A stretch of DNA of 21,389 bases from an uncultured Eubacteriales bacterium (GTDB lineage Bacteria; Bacillota; Clostridia; Oscillospirales; CAG-272): assembly GCA_900555785.1 (NCBI GenBank), contig USMO01000007.1:1-21389 (forward strand), written 5' to 3'. The notes under the pieces were generated by a model, which was not told the DNA's origin, did not search any database, and was given only the letters and a program-made list of their open reading frames with translations. A program made the position numbers and the translations under genes. The stretch's first letter is position 1. The number at the start of each line of letters is the position of its first letter. Positions 15,175 to 21,389 of this stretch are shown piece after piece.

Positions 15175-15423
15175 ATGAAAAAAGCAATGTTCATTCTTTG
15201 TCTGCTGGCCTGCTTCTCCCTGCTGCTCTGCTCATGCGGAGGCGGCAAAACCGATGCCGGAACCGGCGAGCCCACCTCCGCATCCGCAACGGTGGAGTCC
15301 GGGCAGCCGACCTCAGCCCCGGGAACCGAGACCGAAACCCCAAAGGTGACCGAGCCGGCTGATGATGACCGGCCCGGGGACTCCACCGGTCACCGCGACG
15401 CCGGCTGGACGCCGGAATATTGA
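15175..15423 (+). CDS. Very short predicted lipoprotein (signal plus low-complexity tail)
   Basis: An 82-residue protein consisting of a lipoprotein signal (MKKAMFILCLLACFSLLLCSC, lipobox LCSC, lipidated C21) followed by a Thr/Ser/Pro/Glu-rich linker up to the stop. There is no globular domain. This is the N-terminal anatomy of larger lipoproteins in the cluster, cut off after the linker. AAGGAGG precedes the ATG at 15175. It sits between the two beta-helix genes, 22 bases after the first and 20 before the second. It could be a decayed lipoprotein, or a genuine small surface peptide. Confidence 0.65.
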   Translation: MKKAMFILCLLACFSLLLCSCGGGKTDAGTGEPTSASATVESGQPTSAPGTETETPKVTEPADDDRPGDSTGHRDAGWTPEY

Positions 15424-15443
15424 GAAAAGAGGGGAGACGGAAT

Positions 15444-17899
15444 ATGAAAGCCATGAAAAAAATCATCTCGGTATGCCTGCTTTTCTGCGTCATCCTCTCT
15501 GTGCCGGTTATGCTCCCGGCATCTGCTGCAGAGCAGACGGAAGCAGCGGGCAGCACCGCAAAGGAGATAACTTCTCTGAAAGATCTGCAGTACATGGAGG
15601 AGAATATCCAATACTATCTGACCAAGGATCTTGTCATCAAGTGCAGCGATGCTCTGAAGGAAGATTCCATCAACACGAACTCCAGAAAGAGGGGCGGAAC
15701 CAACCGGTTCTATCTGGACGGGCGCGGACATTCCATCCTGTTTGTCAATGAGGACGGGACGGCATCCGTTTCGGTAAAAAACGGCATTTTCCTGTATCTC
15801 GGCTCCGGGTCCGTGATTTCCAATCTGACCATCGGTTCTCCGGAATTTCCGATAACCTTTGATCAGGGGGACGTGCATGTGGGTGCCATTGCGGCACAGG
15901 TGCAGAAATCAACAACCCTGTCCAACATTCATGTTTATTGCAGCATTGATAATACCAAACGCGGGGTAGGCAACAACTATCTCGGCGGCCTTGTGGGAAA
16001 GGTTACCGGCGGAACCCTCACCGTTGAAAACTGCACCGTGAACGGAACCTATGTTTCCGGCGCAACGGGCGCTAACATCAACTGCTTTGGCGGCTTTGTT
16101 GGGAGAATGCAGAATGTGAGCATTCTCAAGGTTCTGAATTCCCGTGCGACTCTCCGGATCGGGGAGGTCAAAACCGGGCACGTCGGCGGTATCCTCGGCT
16201 GTGCCGATGCCGGCGTGAAATACGAAATCATCAATTCCTCCGCAGAGCTGGCGCTGGCAGATGCTGCATCCTGCGCCTGCGCGGTTGGCGGCATTGTGGG
16301 GAACAATCAGATTGACGGCAGCAAGGGCGATTCCGTCATCGGGCTTTGCTCCTATGCCGTTACCGGAGGGGACGCTGCCGGAAAAACCGTTTTCGGAAAT
16401 GACGCAACCGGGGATGAAGCAGAGACGGCTCTGGGTGAGCATAAACTGCTGATTACCGGAATGGGCAGGACCTTTGCGCTGAACATGGTGGCGGGCGCCT
16501 CCGTCCGGCTGAATGCGAAAAACCCCGGTCTGCGCTTCCGTACCGAAATTTCCAAGGCGGACTGGGAAAAGCTGAACGGCTCCGGATACTTTGAAGGCTT
16601 CGGAACCGTCATCACGCCGAAAGCCCTTGTGGAAACGGCACACGGAATCCTTTCCTCGGCAAATCTGAATAGTGTGCATGGAGCAAACGGCTATGTAACC
16701 GTGCCCTTTGACCCGAGTCAGGGGTGGAACCGCGAAACCGAAGCTGCCTATTCTGTTACCGGCAGCCTGGCGCGGATTACGGATTACAGCATGGAGCTGT
16801 GCGGGCTTGGCTTTGCAACCGTGCGGATTAACGGTGTTGGCTACCGGCTGTATGCCGATTTTGACCCGTCCTGGGGCAGAAGCGTAAAAGCCGTTGCGCA
16901 AATGGCGCTTGACAATGCGGAAAAGGACGGTATTTCCTATACGGAGGATGAGATGGCAGTTTTGAAGGAGTTTACTACCAATACAGGGTATCAGAGCACT
17001 GCGCTCCTGACGCAGGTCGGGCTGAATTTCACAAACAGATACAACGGGATGTCCTATGTCCTGCGGACCGAACAGAATTCCTTTATCGTCATTGACGGCG
17101 GCTTTGCCGGAGAGGGCGAGGAGGACAATATTTATCAGGTGCTGCAGTCGCAGGCAAAAAAAAAATTACCGTTGCAGCGTGGATTCTGACCCATCCGCAT
17201 AACGATCACATCGGTGCCATTGCGGATTTCATCCGGAAATACGGCAGTGAAATTGTTCCGCAGCAGGTGATTTTCCGCTTTCCGGCAGAGGATTCCGCCG
17301 CAATGCAGAGCCAGTGCGATTGGGAAAGCTATCGCACGCTGACCGCAGCCCTGGCAGAGGGCGGGGTATGGGAGCGCACGGCGGTCGTTACCCCGGAAAT
17401 GGGGGATACCCTGACGGTTGACGGGGTCGATATGCACATTCTCCACACCGAGGAGCATGCGCACGGCACCGACGGACTGAACGCTGCCTCTATGGTGTTT
17501 ACCCTGGAGGTGGCTGGGAAAAAGCTGCTCATCACCGGCGACCTGGTTGCCGGCTGTATGCAGTGGCTGGCGGATACCTACGGAACTGCGCTGAGATGCG
17601 ATATTTTGCAGGCGGTTCACCACGCCAGCACGAACGGCTCGGTGGCGGTTTATCAGGAAATGGTCAAGCCTGGCGAAACGATTGTGCTGTATCCTACGGA
17701 ATACAAGCGCTATTGGGGCAACGGCAGCTTCTATGACCCGGACAACGAGCGTGAGCGCGGCTACCGGTTTGCTACAGCCCAGGGCGAAGAAACGCCCTAC
17801 AACCAGTGGCTGGAGGCGCATTCCGCAGCCAATCTGTTTTGCTACGATGGCAACGCCGTGATCTTTTTGAGCGATCTGCATTGGCTGCAAGAAAAATAA
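15444..17899 (+). CDS. Secreted beta-helix protein fused to a metallo-beta-lactamase-fold domain, requiring a -1 shift at A10
   Basis: Two open segments, 15444-17165 and 17165-17899, read as one 818-residue protein if the frame shifts by -1 at a run of ten As. Order: signal peptide (about 1-30), GLUG-type beta-helix (about 40-310, for example LGGLVGKVTGG and VGGILGCADAG), a conserved domain with GLRFRTEI, then a ComEC-type metallo-beta-lactamase domain from about 510. Its zinc motif HPHNDH (584-589), the LITGD strand and the VHH pair are all in the second segment. The exact alignment to the MBL lipoprotein at 18885 across the join shows that both segments belong together. Without the shift the first segment gives a 581-residue protein lacking zinc ligands, much like the paralogue at 13593. 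The start at 15444 follows AGAGGGGAGA. It may be programmed, phase-variable, decaying, or a homopolymer sequencing error. Confidence 0.75.
17156..17165 (+). other. Ten-adenine run: candidate slippage or -1 frameshift site
   Basis: In the upstream frame the codons are GCA AAA AAA AAA TTA, ending at TGA (17187-17189). The slippery heptamer A AAA AAA fits exactly in that frame. A -1 slip re-reads one A and continues ATT ACC GTT into the catalytic domain. Transcripts with 11 or 8 As would do the same. Confidence 0.7.
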
Positions 17900-17919
17900 A
17901 ACAGGGAAAGGTTGCTTTT

Positions 17920-18048
17920 ATGAAAGAATATATCATGCCAACGGCAGCGGTTTTCTGCCTGGATCAGGTGGACCTTCTCACATCCAGCACGGGTTCGAAT
18001 GACCCTTATCTCTGCGATCCCGGCTTTTCAAACCTGCTTTCCAAATAA
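17920..18048 (+). CDS. 42-residue peptide with clostridial small-peptide signature
   Basis: A 42-residue protein beginning MKEYIMPTAAVFCLDQVDLL, then a Ser/Thr-rich turn (TSSTGSNDP) and a short tail (YLCDPGFSNLLSK). The pattern of a tyrosine and proline near the start, a hydrophobic strand, then D-[VL]-[IL]-T-x-S is one I associate with many short uncharacterised proteins in gut Clostridia; that is recall and not proven here. No signal peptide. AGGGAAAGG lies about 8 bases before the ATG, and the gap to the previous gene is only 20 bases, which supports real translation. Function unknown; a modified-peptide precursor is possible but no maturase lies nearby. Confidence 0.6.
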   Translation: MKEYIMPTAAVFCLDQVDLLTSSTGSNDPYLCDPGFSNLLSK

Positions 18049-18088
18049 CCCCGGAATGGCTAACCTGCCTCAGAAAGGATAAAAACGA

Positions 18089-18814
18089 ATGGATCAGATC
18101 ATTGTGGAAGGGCACAGAGGCTGGCGCGCAAAATACCCGGAGAACACCCTGCGCTCCTTCCGGGAAGCAATCGGAATCGGCGTGGACGCGATTGAATTTG
18201 ATGTTTGGCTCTCGGCCGACGGTGTTCCTGTGATTTCGCATGACGAAAATCTGCTCCGCATGACCGGAACGGATGCACGCATCACCGCGCTGACGCTGGA
18301 GGAGCTGAAGCAGCTGGATGCGGGCAGCCGCAAAGCCCCGGAATTTGCAGGCGAACGCATTCCAACCCTGCAGGAGGTTTTGCAGCTGGTAAAGCGGCTG
18401 CGTCCCTCGCTCCGTCTTGGTGTGGAAATCAAGGATTTTCGTGAGGAAACGGTAGACAAAACCGTTGCGCTTCTCAAGGAATATGCGTTTTTTGATGACT
18501 GCTGGTTTTACTGCTTCAATGCCCGTATCATCAAGTACATCAAATTGACCTACAACGGGCGGACCATGGGCTATCCGGATTTTCAGATGCGCGAGTTTGA
18601 ACCGGATTCCTATACCTACTATGATGAACTGGGGCTTTCGATGAATCTGGTGCGGAGCGAGCTGCTGCCGCTTTACCGCAAAAAGGGAATGCCGATTCAT
18701 ATGTACTGTGCCGATACCGAGGAGGATGTGCGGCTTTGCATAGAGAGCGGCGCTTCCCTCATTACGGCAAATGACCCGCTCCCGCTTCTGAAGGTGTTGG
18801 GGCGGGAGGTGTGA
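18089..18814 (+). CDS. Glycerophosphodiester phosphodiesterase (GDPD family)
   Basis: A 241-residue GDPD enzyme, hydrolysing glycerophosphodiesters to sn-glycerol-3-phosphate and an alcohol (EC 3.1.4.46 type). The TIM-barrel motifs are all present: EGHRG with H9 and R10, PENT (17-20) with E18, EFDVW (36-40) with metal ligands E36 and D38, SHDE with the catalytic H51, and VEIK (112-115). The C-terminal CADTEEDVRLCIESGASLITANDP is the typical final barrel strand. Length is standard. No signal peptide, so cytoplasmic. AGAAAGGA precedes the ATG by 9 bases. It fits a role of degrading imported deacylated phospholipid or teichoic-acid-type fragments. Confidence 0.95.
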   Translation: MDQIIVEGHRGWRAKYPENTLRSFREAIGIGVDAIEFDVWLSADGVPVISHDENLLRMTGTDARITALTLEELKQLDAGSRKAPEFAGERIPTLQEVLQLVKRLRPSLRLGVEIKDFREETVDKTVALLKEYAFFDDCWFYCFNARIIKYIKLTYNGRTMGYPDFQMREFEPDSYTYYDELGLSMNLVRSELLPLYRKKGMPIHMYCADTEEDVRLCIESGASLITANDPLPLLKVLGREV

Positions 18815-18884
18815 GACCGTTCAACCGGTGGCTGCCGGAAATGCGTTTCACGGTCGACAGAAACGGAAATAAGGAGGTTGCAGA

Positions 18885-20633
18885 ATGAAAAGCGGATGCA
18901 GGAGCGGCGCAGGGCTGCTGATTCTCATCTGTGCGGTGCTCTGCCTGTTTTCCTGCGGGCAGAAGGGTACCGCTCCCGGAAGCTCCGGAGACGCATCCCG
19001 GAGCGAGGACAGCGAGATCGGGACGGAACCGGCTGAGCCGTCTGCCGGCGGACTGGAATTGGTGCGGAACGGCATGGCAAAGGTTACCGTGGTTTATCCG
19101 CAATACCTTCCGGATGCAAAAAAGTGCGCGGTTACACTGACGGAGGAGTTGACGGGCATCACGGCTGCTTCACCTGTTCTGCAGGATGATTTTCTGCGGG
19201 AGGGGGAGCAGCATGACCCCGACACCGTAGAGATTTTGGTGGGCTATACCAATTATGCGGAATCCGTACAGGTGATGAGCCGCCTCTCCTACGGGGATTA
19301 TGCTGTTGAGGTCATCGGGAACAAGGTTGTGGTTGCCGCGGCTTATACCGCGGCGTTGGAGCAGGCGGTCTATGAGCTTGGGCGGATCTTCCGGAATCAT
19401 TACCATGCGGAAACAAACAGCGTCATCCTGCCAACGGAAACCGCGCTGCAGGGGAATGCTGCCGGCGAAAATCTGCGTGAAATTCCGCAGATGGGCGAGG
19501 GGATCCATGCGCCCGCCATCGTTTCCTGCGGGAACGATACCTATATGCTTTATGTCAGCGGGGCAACCGACGGAAATTATACGGATTATTGCGCCACCCT
19601 GCGGCAGGCGGGATTTGAGCAGCTTCGTACCTCTGCCAAGGGGAGCAACCGCTATGCGACATACGCAAAGGGGAATGTGTGTGTAGAGGTCAATTACTAT
19701 CCCGCCAACCGGGAAATGCGGTGCATCGTGCTGCCGGAAAATGTGTATGTCGCCGGCTCGGAATACGATCTGACCAAGGTCTTTTCCGGTACCGCAGTGC
19801 CCCTGCTGACGCAGGTTGGACTGAACTATACGCAGGTCATCAACGGCATGTCCTATGTTCTGCGCACGCAGGAGAATACCTTTATCGTGATTGACGGAGG
19901 AATGGGCGGTCAGGGCGAGGAAACGGCGATTTACAATTTGATGGTGGAGCAAAGCGGCATGGAAACGCCTGTGATTGCCGCTTGGATTCTGACCCATCCG
20001 CACAACGACCACATCGGCGCCATTTCTGATTTTATTACCCGATACGGAGGGCGGATCGTTCCGGAACGGATCATTTTCAATTTTGCGGATGATAAAATCC
20101 TTGGCACGGCAGGGAACGACTGTGACGGAAAGTCCTACGGTGTCATCAAGCGGGCACTGAGCGGAAAATGGAAAGATTGCAGGGTCATTAAGCCGCATAC
20201 CGGGCAGAAGCTGCTGATCGACGGGGTGGAAATTGAAATCCTGCACACGGCGGAGGAAGTATATCCCGACACGGATGCCATGCTGCGCAACAACGCAAAC
20301 TCCATGACGTTTACCATGAAGACTGCGGGCAGGAGCATTCTCATCACCGGCGACATCAGCAGTACCTACGGAACCGAAATGATCGGTTGGTATGGCAATG
20401 AGCTGAAGTGCGATATTCTCCAGGTCATTCACCATGCCAGAACGCACGGGAGCATTGCATTTTATAAAGCCGCAGCCCCCACCATCGCACTGTGGCCAAC
20501 CTCCCGGACAAGCGATGAGGAGTACGGTTCCCGGGATTACAATGCCTGGCTGAGAGACAATGTTCCCCACAATGTGTATTGCTATAACGGCACAGCGACT
20601 GTAAATCTGCTGACGATGGAAATCAGGCAGTAG
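18885..20633 (+). CDS. Lipoprotein with N-terminal alpha/beta domains and C-terminal metallo-beta-lactamase-fold hydrolase domain
   Basis: A 582-residue lipoprotein with lipobox LFSC (C24) and a Ser/Gly/Glu-rich linker (25-55). Residues about 58-185 (VRNGMAKVTVVYP through QAVYELGRIF) resemble the N-terminal alpha/beta domain of alpha-glucuronidase-like and DUF4838-type proteins: a strand VVYP, a PDTVEILVGYTNY segment and a final helix. A small domain follows (about 200-290), then a ComEC-like metallo-beta-lactamase domain from about residue 305. Its metal-binding motif is HPHNDH (371-376), with LITGD (D490) and VIHHARTHGS (H516, H517) as the later ligands, so the active site looks complete. 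The MBL part is closely similar to that of the frameshifted gene upstream. It should act outside the cell. AAGGAGG precedes the ATG. It is the last gene before the operon terminator. Confidence 0.85.
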   Translation: MKSGCRSGAGLLILICAVLCLFSCGQKGTAPGSSGDASRSEDSEIGTEPAEPSAGGLELVRNGMAKVTVVYPQYLPDAKKCAVTLTEELTGITAASPVLQDDFLREGEQHDPDTVEILVGYTNYAESVQVMSRLSYGDYAVEVIGNKVVVAAAYTAALEQAVYELGRIFRNHYHAETNSVILPTETALQGNAAGENLREIPQMGEGIHAPAIVSCGNDTYMLYVSGATDGNYTDYCATLRQAGFEQLRTSAKGSNRYATYAKGNVCVEVNYYPANREMRCIVLPENVYVAGSEYDLTKVFSGTAVPLLTQVGLNYTQVINGMSYVLRTQENTFIVIDGGMGGQGEETAIYNLMVEQSGMETPVIAAWILTHPHNDHIGAISDFITRYGGRIVPERIIFNFADDKILGTAGNDCDGKSYGVIKRALSGKWKDCRVIKPHTGQKLLIDGVEIEILHTAEEVYPDTDAMLRNNANSMTFTMKTAGRSILITGDISSTYGTEMIGWYGNELKCDILQVIHHARTHGSIAFYKAAAPTIALWPTSRTSDEEYGSRDYNAWLRDNVPHNVYCYNGTATVNLLTMEIRQ

Positions 20634-20655
20634 GGGAATTGTTGAACAAAAAAAA

Positions 20656-20680
20656 CGCTCCCGGGGGGAGCGCTTTTTTT
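20656..20680. terminator. Bidirectional rho-independent terminator closing the operon
   Basis: CGCTCCC (20656-20662), loop GGG, GGGAGCG (20666-20672), with eight As before and seven Ts (20674-20680) after. It serves both the plus-strand operon and the convergent minus-strand lipoprotein gene. Confidence 0.93.
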
Positions 20681-20692
20681 GTGGGAGACTGA

Positions 20693-21166
20693 TTATAGGT
20701 TGTTGTGAAAATAGTAAAGCGTTTCGGTCTGGGTGTCGAAAAAGTAGACGTTGAAGCTCGCCAGCGAGGACGATTCGGAGTCGTCAAAGCGTTCGGCATC
20801 GATGTAGAGGTAATCCTCCTGGTCGATGCAGCTGCGGTCGAAGTCGTAGTATGCGGCAATCGGCGGCACCGGGTCGTGCGTGCGGTAAGTCGCAATCCAG
20901 CGCTCAAAATCTTCCAGACATTCGAGCAACAGCGCCTGCCCCGCGTCATCGATGCGCTTCAGATACCGGTTGTCTGCAATCTTGGCATTCGGGATGTGGT
21001 ATTTCGCGTAGTCGGTGTAATCCTGAAACCCTTCGGAACTGTATTGCTCGCTGGAGACGCAGTCCCCGAGCGAGCGCAAAATTCGGCGCCGTGAGGGCTG
21101 GCAGGCAGAGAGGATAAAGAGGAGGGAAAGGAGAGAGAGGGAAAGCAGGATGCAGAGCTTTTTCAT
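20693..21166 (-). CDS. Small predicted lipoprotein of unknown function
   Basis: A 157-residue protein with a strong lipoprotein signal: MKK start, leucine/serine-rich helix, lipobox LSAC with C22 lipidated, then an Arg-rich patch (PSRRRILRS). The mature part is rich in Asp, Tyr and Phe and includes a helical stretch (about residues 65-85) and an end of beta character (FNVYFFDTQTETLYYFHN). No known family. GGGAGGACCC lies just before the ATG; a longer frame up to 21235 lacks a ribosome binding site. Convergent with the large operon, sharing its terminator. A weak promoter (TTGATA at 21249-21254) is the best upstream candidate. Confidence 0.82.
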   Translation of the reverse strand: MKKLCILLSLSLLSLLFILSACQPSRRRILRSLGDCVSSEQYSSEGFQDYTDYAKYHIPNAKIADNRYLKRIDDAGQALLLECLEDFERWIATYRTHDPVPPIAAYYDFDRSCIDQEDYLYIDAERFDDSESSSLASFNVYFFDTQTETLYYFHNNL

Positions 21167-21368
21167 GAGAGGGTCCTCCCGGTGGGTGAATGTTGAGGGG
21201 CGCCAGCAGGCGGGATCTCCGAAGGATAGAGGCAAGCCGGTCAGTCACTATCAAAGACGGATGAGGGCGTCCGGTTTGCAGAACGCATCCGGCTACACCA
21301 ACCCCGCACCCACCAAAATTCAAGCGCCAAAATTCCATTCTTGCAAGTTCTTGGGGTTCTTAGGGGTG
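21167..21368. other. Non-coding end region of the window
   Basis: No gene is supported. It holds the putative weak promoter of the preceding gene (TTGATA at 21249-21254 on the minus strand), a short direct repeat CCAAAATTC (about 21313-21337) and the phrase CAAGTTCTTGGGGTTCTTAGGG leading into the terminal palindrome. Confidence 0.4.
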
Positions 21369-21389
21369 ACTGGTTGCGCAGCAACCAGT
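21369..21389. repeat. Perfect palindrome at the window end
   Basis: ACTGGTTGC (21369-21377), loop GCA, GCAACCAGT (21381-21389). The stem is perfect over 9 bp and the window stops exactly at its end, so the stem may continue beyond (the preceding bases are TAGGGGTG). It could be part of a dispersed hairpin repeat or a terminator. Confidence 0.6.

Noticed and set aside
13605..15386. Minus-strand open frame of 593 codons opposite the first beta-helix gene
   Set aside because: Shadow of a biased coding frame; no start signal and no recognisable domain.
17267..17899. The metallo-beta-lactamase segment as an independent gene starting at the ATG at 17267
   Set aside because: That start would remove the HPHNDH motif and the preceding strand, and no ribosome binding site precedes it. 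Homology places the segment as the continuation of the gene at 15444.
1..21389. tRNA, rRNA, CRISPR arrays and insertion sequences
   Set aside because: No cloverleaf-like stretch, regularly spaced repeat array, transposase frame or paired terminal inverted repeats was seen by eye on either strand.

Overview
The window looks like a chromosomal segment of a spore-forming member of the Bacillota, most likely a gut-type Clostridia (Oscillospiraceae-like). The evidence is an intact alpha/beta-type small acid-soluble spore protein, clean sigma-A promoters (TTGACA, 17 bp, TATAAT), strong AGGAGG ribosome binding sites, Gram-positive lipoprotein signals and a moderately high GC content. This placement is inference; no rRNA or tRNA gene is present to confirm it.

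Layout. (1) 1-2915: an outward minus-strand promoter at the left edge, the spore protein gene, a helix-turn-helix/nucleotidyltransferase fusion with a repeat-rich promoter, and a monocistronic DegT-type sugar aminotransferase with its own promoter and terminator. (2) 3131-7236: one sigma-A promoter followed by four tandem lipoproteins of unknown family (the first two overlap by 4 bp), then a small beta-propeller-like protein, ending at a bidirectional terminator. (3) 7253-9956, minus strand: a truncated flavin-binding (NimA/pyridoxamine-phosphate-oxidase-like) gene, a four-helix membrane protein, a more AT-rich SAM methyltransferase with its own promoter, and an AraC-family regulator. (4) 10031-20680, plus strand: a roughly 10.5-kb apparent operon divergent from the AraC gene. 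It encodes an FAD-dependent oxidoreductase, a solute-binding lipoprotein, a secreted beta-helix protein, a very short lipoprotein, a beta-helix/metallo-beta-lactamase-fold protein split by a ten-A frameshift, a 42-residue peptide, a glycerophosphodiester phosphodiesterase, and a second metallo-beta-lactamase-fold lipoprotein. (5) 20693-21389: a convergent small lipoprotein and a perfect palindrome at the very end.

Region 4 is the most interesting part. An AraC regulator probably senses a substrate and controls a set of mainly exported proteins. The solute-binding protein has no permease beside it. The two metallo-beta-lactamase-fold proteins share a nearly superimposable ComEC-like catalytic module but carry different N-terminal domains. 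One of them is readable at full length only if the ribosome or RNA polymerase slips on an A10 run that contains a textbook A AAA AAA slippery heptamer. Without slippage the gene gives a product with the same domain layout as its upstream paralogue, the beta-helix protein lacking the metallo-beta-lactamase domain. The substrate cannot be read from sequence. A phosphodiester-containing surface or dietary polymer is a working guess from the phosphodiesterase and the metallo-beta-lactamase folds.
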